This document shows, piece by piece, positions 16,731 to 25,399 of a DNA stretch of 64,000 bases (its first letter is position 1; each line of letters begins with the position of its first letter). The translations under genes and the position numbers were made by a program. The DNA lies in NCBI GenBank assembly GCA_022826645.1, contig JAJDUM010000117.1, positions 22,960 to 86,959 on the forward strand, written 5' to 3'. Under the pieces are notes generated by a model. It made no database searches. It saw nothing but the letters and a program-made list of their open reading frames with translations, and had not been told where the DNA came from. This DNA comes from Candidatus Poribacteria bacterium. Lineage in GTDB: Bacteria; Poribacteria; WGA-4E; PCPOR2b.

Positions 16731-18233
16731 TTATTCGGCGGTTTCCTCTGCTCCTTCAGGCGCGGTTACATCTGTCGTGCCCGTTAGGCTTAATAGATAC
16801 GCAAGCAAATCGCTCATATCCGAAACCGATAGTAACAGCGGGAAGTTACTCGGCATCGGAGAAGTAACAACCAGCCGCTTACCAAAAGCGCGACTGTAGG
16901 TCGGTCCTTCGTCGATATCGAATGTATCGATGATCTGCTCCTCGCCATCAACAATTAAGATGATTTCGTCCTCATTTTCCGACACCAACTCCCCGACAAT
17001 AACATTCTCATCGAAGTCAGTCAGCGTCGCCTGAACCTTCACATTCGACTTGGAAATAATTTGGTCTTCTCCACCCACCTGAAGCGTAATGTTTTCGTCG
17101 TCCTCTCCTACAAGGTCTCCACTCACGGTGGTTCCCGTATCAGCAAGCACTACTTGGATCCAGAAGTATCCTTCCCCTGTCAGATCTGTCAGCTCTTCGA
17201 TCGGCTCCGGATCGAGTTCGCTCAGTAGAATGGTGCGCTCTTCTTCGTTGCCGGCTGCGTCCTTAACGCGCACGTCGATCTTCTCATTGTCTTGCGTAAC
17301 AAGCGTCCCCTGAATCGTAGCACCGCCGGTTTTCACCGTAACGGAACCGTATCCGCTCACAATTTGCGCGTTCGGCAATAGGACGGACTCTTCGATATAC
17401 CGGGGCTGGTTCAACGCAGCGATATCCGTCAAGTCAGGCGCGGCGACAACTTCAACGCCATCATCAAGTGTTTGCCCAGCAGGTTGCTCGATGCCAGCAA
17501 CAGCGTGACAGGCGATGCACTTTGCGCCTTCTACGAAAACTCTTTCGCCACGTGCAACGTCGCCGGTGAGGAGCGGGGGCAGTTCCTCTACTACAGCTGC
17601 TGCACTTCCAATATCGACGGGGGGCTCGAACGGGGTCAGATCGACCTCTCCTCCTTGACTCTGGAGGAAGGCGATAACCGTTTCGATTTCCAACTCGGTT
17701 AAACTGATAGGTGGCTTCCAAACGGGAGGCATGATGTTCCCGTAACCGGCGACGAGGAATTTATGGGGTTCATAGGCGGATTCAATGAGGTATTCTTTTG
17801 CTGTCAGCCCCGGCTGGCGTGTTGCAGCACGAGTGCCAACATCTGTTAAATCGGGACAGCGACCTGGTGGCGCAGACGTATCGAGCGTGTGACAGGTGTT
17901 ACATTTCCCTTTTCCGTTAAAGATCGCTTCTCCAGCCTCAATAAACGCATCCGGTGTCCGCTCTATACTCGAGAGGTCCACCGTTGCAGTCGATGTTTCG
18001 GGAACAATGCTAGCGGCAAATGCATAAAACCAGATGACCATCAACGAAAATGACAGGAGTTTGACTACACTCTGCCAAAGTATAATATTCGCCAAAGCGA
18101 AGATAAAAAACCATGTCGACCACGGCAGCAGGTTTTCCGAAGCAATCGGGAAAGCCGGCGCTTTCGCGATGTAGAGGATAAAACTTACAACCATTAAAAT
18201 TAAGGCTACAATTCTAATTAGTTTTCTTTGCAT
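16731..18233 (-). CDS. Membrane-anchored diheme cytochrome c with repeat insertion
   Basis: A 500-residue protein. Three N-terminal helices (about 7-24, 38-54, 58-76) precede heme domain 1: CNTCH at Cys111/Cys114/His115, distal Met168 in GNIMPP. Heme domain 2 starts normally with CIACH (Cys239, Cys242, His243), but its distal Met460 (TSPMPSNFP) lies over 200 residues later. The space holds about 150 residues of acidic beta-rich repeats (GTLVTQDNEKIDVRVKD, GDLVGEDDENITLQVG, GELVSENEDEIILIVDG). Similar motifs occur in planctomycete-type cytochromes c with heme-binding repeats. AGGA precedes the ATG. It sits directly downstream of the CydA-like gene. Confidence 0.87.
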   Translation of the reverse strand: MQRKLIRIVALILMVVSFILYIAKAPAFPIASENLLPWSTWFFIFALANIILWQSVVKLLSFSLMVIWFYAFAASIVPETSTATVDLSSIERTPDAFIEAGEAIFNGKGKCNTCHTLDTSAPPGRCPDLTDVGTRAATRQPGLTAKEYLIESAYEPHKFLVAGYGNIMPPVWKPPISLTELEIETVIAFLQSQGGEVDLTPFEPPVDIGSAAAVVEELPPLLTGDVARGERVFVEGAKCIACHAVAGIEQPAGQTLDDGVEVVAAPDLTDIAALNQPRYIEESVLLPNAQIVSGYGSVTVKTGGATIQGTLVTQDNEKIDVRVKDAAGNEEERTILLSELDPEPIEELTDLTGEGYFWIQVVLADTGTTVSGDLVGEDDENITLQVGGEDQIISKSNVKVQATLTDFDENVIVGELVSENEDEIILIVDGEEQIIDTFDIDEGPTYSRAFGKRLVVTSPMPSNFPLLLSVSDMSDLLAYLLSLTGTTDVTAPEGAEETAE

Positions 18234-18260
18234 CGGTCTCGTCCTAACTGTGTTTGATTG

Positions 18261-20078
18261 TTAATCATCCCCTGTGGTGGCTTCTGCCTCAATAGACGGC
18301 TGCTGCTCTTTTTTCTTGTCGCCCCACAAACCGAGCCAGAAAATAAAGCCTACCAAAGCGAAGAAAATTACCATAATAACAGAAATCATGTTAACAGCAT
18401 CAGCAAGCAAAGGGGTGTGCGCATCCGGAGAGGTGTCAGGCATTACACCAAAAATATGCCACGCCTCTCGAAGTCCCGACCGGGCGTAGCCCATCAATCC
18501 CATGAGTGAGGTGAAGGTAATGGCGAGTAGAATCAACACATATTGGGACCGGTCTGTCATCTGTCCCCAGCTGATTTCGCTTGAGCGCATCGCTTTCCGA
18601 TACATAATCAGATCGATTATCGTTACCAAAATCATGACAGCTAATGCGATTATGACCTGTATCGGCGTCAGCACGTTGACGCGAAAATCGCTAGCGACTT
18701 TGAATCCTGCAATACCGATGGTGACAATTGCTGCGACAGCCAGTCCAACAATAGCTGCGATGACGATGTTACCCACTTTGCTCCAACCCACTGTCGGCGT
18801 TTTACCGGATCGTCGGTAAAAGAGAAAACTAAGAAACGTGGTCAAGATAATGAGATTGACAACCGTATTTTTCGCCGTCATCAAGCCGAAAAGTCCAACG
18901 AGCGGGTGATTTGGTCCTCCTATTGCAGCCAACTCCGTGGGCGACATAATCAATGTGCGCGGCGTCATCCAGACCGCGACAGATAGAACGATGATAGCGA
19001 TCATGTAGGGACGATAGCGAGCGTACCTCTCCCCGCCGGCGATGCGGGTCATGCCTGACCAGAGATAGTAATTCGCTCCGATAAACAGGACACCGATCAT
19101 CACCGCCTGAATGATGAACAACCACGAGAAGAGACTCCCCATCATGTTAATGCCCATCGTGTTATTGAACATATAGATTTCTCGTCCCAACCAGTATCCG
19201 GCGAAGGGAAGCGGAATCAGTCCACACAGCGCGATAAAGTTGCCCGTATATCCCATCCAGTCGTAATGCGCTTTATCCTCCCGCGTCTTAGCGGCAAGGA
19301 AACGAAAGGCGGAATAAGCACCGACGATTGCACCGCCGAACGCTATATTCCCAATGAGCCGATGGATATTGACAGGCATCCATGTATAGTTATTGACTGC
19401 CTGCCACAGGGTTCCGATGAATGCACCCGACTCATCATGGAGTGGAATTGGCTCGTGGTCGGATCCCATAATCGCTGGACTTGTCTGGTAAGTCAGCCAC
19501 GAGTTAGAAACGAACATAATCGCTGTACCGAACACATTCAGGAGCACACCGAGAAATAGGTGCCACATTTTCGACACCCTGCCCTGCATCCGATCCCACC
19601 CGTAAGAATAGAGATAGAGCGTAAAGGTCTCTCCGAAAAACAGGATGACGTAGAAAATCATCGTTGGGCCGAAGATTCCTGACAGTTTGTTCATTACCTT
19701 CGGGTAGCACCAGATGAGGATAAAAACAAGTACCCCACCCATCAGGGCGGTCGTCGAAAACGCGCCCATGCATAGCTTGATGAACTCCTGTGCCATCTTA
19801 TCATACCGTTTGTCCTTCGTTTTCATCCCGACAAACTCAATGACAACTGCGAACATCGGAACACCCAAGATGAAGGAACCGAACAATAGATGCAATTGAG
19901 CAGCGATCCACGCGGCGTTGCGGCTGCCGATCCCTGGGAAGGGACGGTACTCTGTGTCGGTCACATCTTGGGCAAAGACAGTCACAACTGTCAACAACAG
20001 ATACATGACAAGCAGACCGAACAAAAGATATAATCTGTTTTTGGATCCGTTCATACTGGAATGTTTGGTGAGATACAT
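18261..20078 (-). CDS. CydA-like bd-superfamily membrane protein without CydB partner
   Basis: A 605-residue polytopic protein of the cytochrome bd oxidase subunit I superfamily. Recognisable parts are AAQLHLLFGSFILG (His63, equivalent to the high-spin heme ligand), YGWDRMQGRVSKMWH (as in CydA's GWDR), NSWLTYQTSP (CydA has NGWMQNPVG) and MPVNIHRLIGNIAFGG (His239, low-spin heme b ligand position). The quinol-site GRQPW motif is missing: the matching stretch reads GYWLGREIYMF. From memory of E. coli CydA, the two conserved glutamates of helix 3 also look replaced. There is no cydB. The operon instead holds three cytochrome c genes and two cupredoxins, so cytochrome c is the likely electron partner. 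It resembles the divergent non-quinol groups of this superfamily. Confidence 0.85.
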   Translation of the reverse strand: MYLTKHSSMNGSKNRLYLLFGLLVMYLLLTVVTVFAQDVTDTEYRPFPGIGSRNAAWIAAQLHLLFGSFILGVPMFAVVIEFVGMKTKDKRYDKMAQEFIKLCMGAFSTTALMGGVLVFILIWCYPKVMNKLSGIFGPTMIFYVILFFGETFTLYLYSYGWDRMQGRVSKMWHLFLGVLLNVFGTAIMFVSNSWLTYQTSPAIMGSDHEPIPLHDESGAFIGTLWQAVNNYTWMPVNIHRLIGNIAFGGAIVGAYSAFRFLAAKTREDKAHYDWMGYTGNFIALCGLIPLPFAGYWLGREIYMFNNTMGINMMGSLFSWLFIIQAVMIGVLFIGANYYLWSGMTRIAGGERYARYRPYMIAIIVLSVAVWMTPRTLIMSPTELAAIGGPNHPLVGLFGLMTAKNTVVNLIILTTFLSFLFYRRSGKTPTVGWSKVGNIVIAAIVGLAVAAIVTIGIAGFKVASDFRVNVLTPIQVIIALAVMILVTIIDLIMYRKAMRSSEISWGQMTDRSQYVLILLAITFTSLMGLMGYARSGLREAWHIFGVMPDTSPDAHTPLLADAVNMISVIMVIFFALVGFIFWLGLWGDKKKEQQPSIEAEATTGDD

Positions 20079-20234
20079 TTTTTCTCTGTTACTCCAGACT
20101 TAATATCAAGACTTATGTCAAAAGCAAGCGTCACACATTAAGGACCTAAAACGTGATGCGTAAAACATAAAAACAACTTGTTCATCGGTGTCTGGTCTAC
20201 GGAGTTCATGCAAAAAAAAGTGCAAAACGTTAAG

Positions 20235-20268
20235 AGAAACCGAGTTTTGAAGAAAAAACTCGGTTTCT
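20235..20268 (-). terminator. Hairpin downstream of cupredoxin gene
   Basis: A perfect 14-bp stem, AGAAACCGAGTTTT (20235-20248) against AAAACTCGGTTTCT (20255-20268), with a six-base loop. It begins 13 bases after the stop of the gene at 20281-21030. The stem's own T-rich arm could act as a terminator or attenuator between this gene and cydA-like. The CCGAGTTT core recurs at 24440-24538. Confidence 0.55.
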
Positions 20269-20280
20269 GTGTCGGCGATG

Positions 20281-21030
20281 TTACTTCTTCTTAAAATCGG
20301 CACTTGTAAAGTTGATTTCAACATCTCCGTCCGCAACTTCGACAACTTGGGCTTTTGTCGTTCCAAGTTCCTCGTGCCACGCTTGGACGCGGTACTTACC
20401 GGCGGGGACATCTTTAATCATGTAAGTCCCCGTATCGTTTGAACCTTCGTAAGCGTCGGAGCTGATCCATTTGCCATCTTTGTCTTTGTAGCCTGTCACA
20501 GCGTAATAGTCATTGTCTGTAACAAAGATATAGCCTGTCATCCAGTTGTGGATATCGCAGGTGAACTTGATCGCTTCACGTTTTTCGAGTTTCAGAGGTA
20601 ACTTTTTACCGGGCCCCGGTATTTGCCAGTTCGGAGCCTCGTTTTTTGTGGCATGGGAATGGACGTTATGCGCAACTGGATCGCTGGAGGTCACATCTAC
20701 TGTGGTCCCTGCGGTTACAACAAGGACATGCGGGTAATACATGCAGTCAACCTGATCCATGACTGGATTTTTGGCAGGGATTGTTGGCTCCGCGCCGCGT
20801 GCCCGCAAGTAAACAACAACGTTTTTAATTCCTTTGCCTTTGGACACCACAAGGGCTTCAGATTTACCATTTTTTAGGGAATCAACACAGTGTTGGTCTT
20901 TGGTTGCACTCAGTGCTGGGCGTGCTGGTGCAGCTCCATCATACATCACGGTTCCGCTGATTGCACCGGCATATACCATGCTCGTGATTAATATAAAGCT
21001 GAGTGCGGTCAGAGTTATTGTAGTTTTCAT
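20281..21030 (-). CDS. Secreted cupredoxin with carboxypeptidase-regulatory fold
   Basis: A 249-residue exported paralogue of the protein at 13236-14015. The signal peptide is residues 1-21, followed by GAISGTVMYDGAAPARP. Type 1 copper ligands are His121 (PVAHNVHSH), Cys158, His161 and Met164 (FTCDIHNWMTG), again with C-x2-H-x2-M spacing. A C-terminal CarboxypepD_reg-type strand set (GTYMIKDVPAGKYRVQAWHEE) follows. It is the first gene of the CydA-like operon and lies 113 bases downstream of the palindrome at 21143-21158. It is probably a periplasmic electron carrier or a bound subunit of the CydA-like complex. Confidence 0.85.
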   Translation of the reverse strand: MKTTITLTALSFILITSMVYAGAISGTVMYDGAAPARPALSATKDQHCVDSLKNGKSEALVVSKGKGIKNVVVYLRARGAEPTIPAKNPVMDQVDCMYYPHVLVVTAGTTVDVTSSDPVAHNVHSHATKNEAPNWQIPGPGKKLPLKLEKREAIKFTCDIHNWMTGYIFVTDNDYYAVTGYKDKDGKWISSDAYEGSNDTGTYMIKDVPAGKYRVQAWHEELGTTKAQVVEVADGDVEINFTSADFKKK

Positions 21031-21142
21031 GATTCGAACGGATCCTTTCTTTATTCAAGTCCGACATTGAAATGATTGTATGTTGATGGTGTTTATGATA
21101 GCAGCATATGAAAGGGGGAATCAAGTGTTAAAAAGGGCAATG

Positions 21143-21158
21143 TCACGGATATCCGTGA
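21143..21158. promoter_or_regulatory. 16-bp palindromic operator candidate, copy 1
   Basis: TCACGGATATCCGTGA is a perfect inverted repeat in the gap between the substrate-binding protein genes and the CydA-like operon, 113 bases upstream of that operon's first ATG. The same 16 bases occur at 32785-32800 upstream of the Rieske/cytochrome b operon. Two exact copies in front of two respiratory operons are best explained as a binding site for a shared dimeric regulator. Confidence 0.65.
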
Positions 21159-21253
21159 ACGCTGTTTTCCTGTGGCTGGCGCGCGCTATTAGATCACATA
21201 AATGCGAGTCACATGCGTCAATGACAAGGAATCACCGAATTAAAACCGAAGCA

Positions 21254-21282
21254 CCTGCCCTCAGCGAGTCGCTGAGGACAGG
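21254..21282 (-). terminator. Hairpin terminator after substrate-binding protein gene
   Basis: CCTCAGCGA (21259-21267) and TCGCTGAGG (21269-21277) form a perfect 9-bp stem, extended by CCTG/CAGG outside with one mismatch. It lies about 30 bases beyond the stop of the gene at 21309-22478. On the minus strand a GGTTTT stretch follows a few bases later, giving weak rho-independent terminator character. Confidence 0.55.
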
Positions 21283-21308
21283 GACCGGTTAACATCTAAT
21301 ATTGAAGA

Positions 21309-22478
21309 TTATTCAAAATCCACAAACTCGCCGTTTTCAACAGTCAGTACAATCGGATCGTAAACCGCGTCTCCGACCTCATTAAAAGAGAACTGACCGA
21401 GAATGGTATCGAGATCCATGATATTGGCTAACGCATCTCGAACCGCCGTTGCCTCGGTGGATTGTGCATTCGTAATTGCTTCTGCTAGAATATAAAGGGT
21501 AGCGTACGACTGTGCAGCCCAAGAATCAGGTTCGATATCATACGTCGCCCGGTAATTCTGGACGAAGGATTGATTGCCCGGTGTGTCAGCCGTAGCGCGC
21601 CAATTGGTGAAAGTAATTGCCCCTTCGGCGGCCTTCCCCGCGATTGCCACTTCAATTCCCGTCAAATCGGGAACAATCAACTGCACAGAGGCAGGGATAC
21701 CGATCTCACGCCCTTGAATCATAATCTGAGCCATATCCGCGGACAAAGCGGAGATAAAGATAGCCTCAGGATTCGCCTCCATTATCGCAGTTAATTGCGC
21801 TGAAAAGTCGGTCTCGCGGGTTTGGAAGGTTTGTGTAGTCACAATATCAACACCATTAGCAACAAGGGCTTTACTTATCTCATTATTGCTACTCGTGGCA
21901 TAGACATCAATGTCATCATATATTAGTGCCACTCGTTGGTAGCCAAGTTTCTCTAGAGTTATCTTGACACCATTTGGATTTAGTACATCAGTAGTGAGCC
22001 CTGTGCGAAAGATAAAATCGCTAAGCGCACTCAGACCGGCAGCGGAAGAGAGCGAGCTAAAACATACAACTCCGTTCTCTTCTACGATCGGAGCTAGCTC
22101 TCTGAGCTGAGTTGAGAAAGTGATACCGGTGATAATGGACACGCCATCTTGATGAATCAGTTTATTAAAGGCCGCTTTCGCACCTTCAATGGTGCTCTGA
22201 TCATCCTCAATGATGAAGGTGATTTGGGGACCGCCATAGTGGTTAAGTTCTGCTTGAGCGAGCTCAAAGCCACGTTTCATCGGTAAGCCGTACAGAGGCC
22301 CGTTTGTGTCGTCCAGCGGCAGGGAGACACCGATGATAATTTCTCCGGGAAGCCCTGTCTCAGGTGGTGTAGGGGTGGGGACGAGAAGTTGTCCAATCTG
22401 GTCACAGGCGGAAAGCCCGACAATCAAGGCGCCTATTGCCAATACATAAGTGAATTTGGTGAATCTGCTGATGCTCAT
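21309..22478 (-). CDS. LivK-like substrate-binding lipoprotein
   Basis: A 389-residue periplasmic-binding protein of the Peripla_BP_6 (branched-chain amino acid/amide) type. The lipoprotein signal ends in the lipobox LSACD, so the mature protein begins at Cys25. A proline-rich linker (VPTPTPPETGLPG) follows, then the bilobed domain: IIIGVSLPLDDTNGP, FELAQAELNHYGG, IIEDDQSTIEGAKAAFNKL, and GVVCFSSLSSAAGLS. It is about 50 percent alike by eye to the next gene, with the same SD/leader (AGGAGG, TTCAAAATGA context), a tandem duplication. No permease or ATPase gene is adjacent, so it may be an orphan receptor or share a transporter encoded elsewhere. Confidence 0.9.
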   Translation of the reverse strand: MSISRFTKFTYVLAIGALIVGLSACDQIGQLLVPTPTPPETGLPGEIIIGVSLPLDDTNGPLYGLPMKRGFELAQAELNHYGGPQITFIIEDDQSTIEGAKAAFNKLIHQDGVSIITGITFSTQLRELAPIVEENGVVCFSSLSSAAGLSALSDFIFRTGLTTDVLNPNGVKITLEKLGYQRVALIYDDIDVYATSSNNEISKALVANGVDIVTTQTFQTRETDFSAQLTAIMEANPEAIFISALSADMAQIMIQGREIGIPASVQLIVPDLTGIEVAIAGKAAEGAITFTNWRATADTPGNQSFVQNYRATYDIEPDSWAAQSYATLYILAEAITNAQSTEATAVRDALANIMDLDTILGQFSFNEVGDAVYDPIVLTVENGEFVDFE

Positions 22479-22658
22479 TTTGAACCTCCTCGGTTTCGAA
22501 TGAAAAAATTAAGGAGGGGCAGATTCAGACAATCTACCCCAACCTGATTCATTGTTGATTGATATTCGGAACAGGTTATCAAAAAATCCCTTGGATCGAC
22601 GATCAAAGTCGTAATCCCTACAGGATACAGATTCCGATTCCATTACCCCTGCGGAAAA

Positions 22659-23831
22659 TTACTCAAAGGCTACGAAAGCACCGTTTTCGACAAGCAGTAT
22701 ATTCGGATCATAAACTGCGTCTCCATCAGCACCAAAAGAGAAATTCCCTAAAACAGTAGGAACATCCATAGTATGCGCCAGCGCGTCCCGAATCGCCGCT
22801 GCATCGATGGAATGGGTTGTCGCATACGCCTGCCCAATTGCTGCAGCGAGAATATTGAGCGTGGCATACGACTGCGCTGCCCAAGCAACCGGTGCCTCTC
22901 CGTATTTCTCAGTATAGCTCTGGATGAACGCCTGATTCATTGGGTTGTCATTCATGCTGAACCAACCGATAGAAGTAACTACTCCCTCGGCAGCATCACC
23001 CGCGCCTGCCACCTCGATATCGGTCAATTCGGGAACAATGATGCGCACATCAGGCATGAGCTGGCGCGCTTCGATTATAATCTGAGGTATATGAGCGCCT
23101 AACGCGGAGATGAAGAGGGCACCGGGATTTAACTCCATTATCCGAGTTAATTCCTCCGTATAATCGGTAGCGTCACCTTGGTATGTCTCCATGGCCACAA
23201 TTTCGACACCGCCCTCGACAAGCGCATCCCTGAACGCTTTATCACTAAGTGTAGAGTAGGTATCTCCGTCGTGATATATTGTAGCTGCCGTTTCGTAGCC
23301 CAATTTCGCCTGAGTCGCCATGACGAGAGGCGGGTTAAGCACAGCGGAGGTAAGTCCCGAGCGGAAGGTAAAATTGCCACGTCCCTCCAGCACCGGAGCA
23401 GATGAAACAGAGCTAAAAAGGACAACCCCGTTGTCTTGGGCAATTTGAGTTACGCCTTCAAGCTGAGTAGAGATAGCAAAACCGACAATCGTAGATACAC
23501 CTTCTCCAATCAGCTCATTCACAGGACCAACAGCGCTCACGCTTTGGTCATCTTTTTCGACGAGCTTAAGTTGTGCCGAGCCGAGCATCCCTGAGTGGTT
23601 AATATGTTCGCTAGCGAGTCTAAAGCCATCTAGCATTGGTAACCCATACGCGGCAGCGAATGGCCCAGTCTGTGCTACAACGACCCCGATCGGAATCTCT
23701 ACCACCTCAGGTGGCATCTCAGGTTGTGGGGGAAGTAGAACTTGTTGAATTTGATCACAGGCAGAAAGCCCCACAATCAGAGCAACAACCGCCAGTACGT
23801 ATGCGAATTTGGTGAATCTTCTGACCTTCAT
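22659..23831 (-). CDS. LivK-like substrate-binding lipoprotein, paralogue
   Basis: A 390-residue Peripla_BP_6 protein, paralogous to the downstream gene. The start at MKVRRFTKFAYVLA is supported by AGGAGG eight bases upstream; an in-frame extension of 26 residues has no support. The lipobox is LSACDQ. Domain features match its paralogue: IPIGVVVAQTGPFAAAYG, FRLASEHINHSG, LVEKDDQSVSAVGPVNEL, GVVLFSSVSSAPVLEG. Binding-cleft segments differ (SSVSSAPV versus SSLSSAAG), so ligands may differ. The ends of both proteins are nearly identical (ENGAFVAFE, ENGEFVDFE). Confidence 0.9.
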   Translation of the reverse strand: MKVRRFTKFAYVLAVVALIVGLSACDQIQQVLLPPQPEMPPEVVEIPIGVVVAQTGPFAAAYGLPMLDGFRLASEHINHSGMLGSAQLKLVEKDDQSVSAVGPVNELIGEGVSTIVGFAISTQLEGVTQIAQDNGVVLFSSVSSAPVLEGRGNFTFRSGLTSAVLNPPLVMATQAKLGYETAATIYHDGDTYSTLSDKAFRDALVEGGVEIVAMETYQGDATDYTEELTRIMELNPGALFISALGAHIPQIIIEARQLMPDVRIIVPELTDIEVAGAGDAAEGVVTSIGWFSMNDNPMNQAFIQSYTEKYGEAPVAWAAQSYATLNILAAAIGQAYATTHSIDAAAIRDALAHTMDVPTVLGNFSFGADGDAVYDPNILLVENGAFVAFE

Positions 23832-23992
23832 TTTGAACCTCCTTGGTTCTGAGCCTAAAAAATGGCATGGATAAAACAGGTACGTACTTCTCGCATCTGT
23901 TCTCCACACCTATCCAACAACCAATTTAGAGATAAATTGGTTGAGACCACCTCACTCTTTTCTGACGATGCACGACTAAACCAAGAAATGGT

Positions 23993-24367
23993 TCAATCAC
24001 GCCTCGGCGTTGGTCGGAAATTCTCTTTGATGAATTTGAACAATTCTCGCTGTTCTTCATCTGTTAAATAATAAAAAAATGCCGGCATATTGTCTTTGCC
24101 GGCATCGATACTATGTATGAGTTGCTCGTCGGTACGCCCCTCCCAAAACTCGGTTGTCGTCAGATTTGCAGGTTCTAGCTTTTTGAACCGTCCAATTCGT
24201 CCATTGCCTTGCCCGTTTGCACCGTGACAACCGGCACAATATCTTGCATAATTGTACTCGACTTCGGAGCCGTATCGGGTGCTGGGATCTACCGCCCGAC
24301 AGAGCCAGATTAGCCAACTCATACTAGCGGCAAATATCCCAACGATGATGAGAAGATGTCGAATCAT
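23993..24367 (-). CDS. Small membrane-anchored monoheme cytochrome c
   Basis: A 124-residue protein with an N-terminal helix (about 4-24) that acts as an anchor or signal, and a single class I cytochrome c domain. The heme site is CAGCHGANGQGNG, with probable distal Met in KDNMPAFFYYLTDEEQ. The helix IRHLLIIVGIF has no lipobox or clear cleavage site. It is a good candidate mobile or tethered carrier between the bc-type complex (27118-32634) and the oxidases. A GGTGG sequence lies ten bases upstream of the ATG. Confidence 0.9.
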   Translation of the reverse strand: MIRHLLIIVGIFAASMSWLIWLCRAVDPSTRYGSEVEYNYARYCAGCHGANGQGNGRIGRFKKLEPANLTTTEFWEGRTDEQLIHSIDAGKDNMPAFFYYLTDEEQRELFKFIKENFRPTPRRD

Positions 24368-24439
24368 TTAAGTGATCCCACCTTTGTGATTTTAAAACAA
24401 GTTAAGCAAGAGTGAAATCTCCTGATGAATCGGCACGTC

Positions 24440-24538
24440 AAAAACCGAGTTTCATGCCTGGAATACACACGATTTAAGGAAAAAATCAACCCATCTTCCC
24501 ACACGCGGAGGATATGAGGATCGAAAAACTCGGTTTTT
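24440..24538. repeat. CCGAGTTT-type inverted repeat pair in a 321-bp gap
   Basis: AAAAACCGAGTTT (24440-24452) faces AAACTCGGTTTTT (24526-24538), about 73 bases apart. Each arm is itself nearly palindromic (AAAAAC-TCG-GTTTTT). The same core occurs in the hairpin at 20235-20268. Apart from this the gap 24368-24688 shows no gene. Confidence 0.45.
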
Positions 24539-24688
24539 CATTATGTTCTATTCCCTCAAAAGGGAATAATCCGTATCTCGAAGCTCACGAATCGGATTCA
24601 ACTGTTCACTAATTCCTCTCCTGTTTTGAAGATTGAATCCCAAAACTCGGGAAGGAACAATTGCTGCTTGGACAAAACCTTGGAAGAT

Positions 24689-25126
24689 TTACATGTTATA
24701 AACCAAAAGCACCCACAGATCGCCCTGTTTTACGAAGTGGATCTGGTCTCCGAGCTTAATTTCTTCTTCGTGCTCAAATATCCTAATTGCTATCACTACG
24801 CCTCGCCCTTGGTCATTATGGGCGATAACGACGCCATTTGTAGGGTCTGCCCCGAAAGTATCTTCAGGTAGTTCAAGCCCAACTGTCAACATGGGTGCCT
24901 GTGCCACCAATTGCTGAATTCGAGCGTCATCTGCTGCTTCAAGTGCCGCAGTGAAATCACTGAACGCCGGGAACATATCATCGACATCGGACATGTCCAT
25001 ATCAGGGGTTTCAGGGACAATCGCTTCAGGTGTATCCGGTTGTAATATGAGTTGTTGAAAGTCTGCACAACCGACTAAAAACAGTAAGGCGAACAAGCTC
25101 ATGATGCTTGGGGACATACGATTCAT
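24689..25126 (-). CDS. Lipoprotein of unknown function
   Basis: A 145-residue predicted lipoprotein with lipobox FLVGCADF (Cys20). An acidic linker follows (ETPDMDMSDVDDMF), then a helical segment (FTAALEAADDARIQQLVAQ) and a beta-rich C-terminal part (GVVIAHNDQGRGVVIAIRIF, DLWVLLVYNM). I recognise no family. AAAGG lies eight bases before the ATG. It sits upstream of the small cytochrome c gene in the same direction, but a 321-base gap with inverted repeats separates them. Confidence 0.75.
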   Translation of the reverse strand: MNRMSPSIMSLFALLFLVGCADFQQLILQPDTPEAIVPETPDMDMSDVDDMFPAFSDFTAALEAADDARIQQLVAQAPMLTVGLELPEDTFGADPTNGVVIAHNDQGRGVVIAIRIFEHEEEIKLGDQIHFVKQGDLWVLLVYNM

Positions 25127-25399
25127 GGTTATAACCTTTCATTTAGCACGATCGTTAATGGATCGAAATTATAAGGCCAACAATCTCAATCCGTTAGGGA
25201 TCGCACCTGTGATAAAAAGCACTTCTTATCACAGATGCTGAGAGACAATTGGGCTGTATTTAAGAACTTCCTACGGCGTTTTTTGCCTGCGGATTTAGTA
25301 ATTGTTGGGTTTCACTATTGTTCCATCCAACCTACGTGCGATCGAGATGTGAATATAGACCTGCAATATAGTCAACACGCCCTAGCAACTTGCGTTATT

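Noticed and set aside
21309..23831. Complete branched-chain amino acid ABC transporter operon
   Set aside because: Only binding proteins are present; no permease or ATPase.
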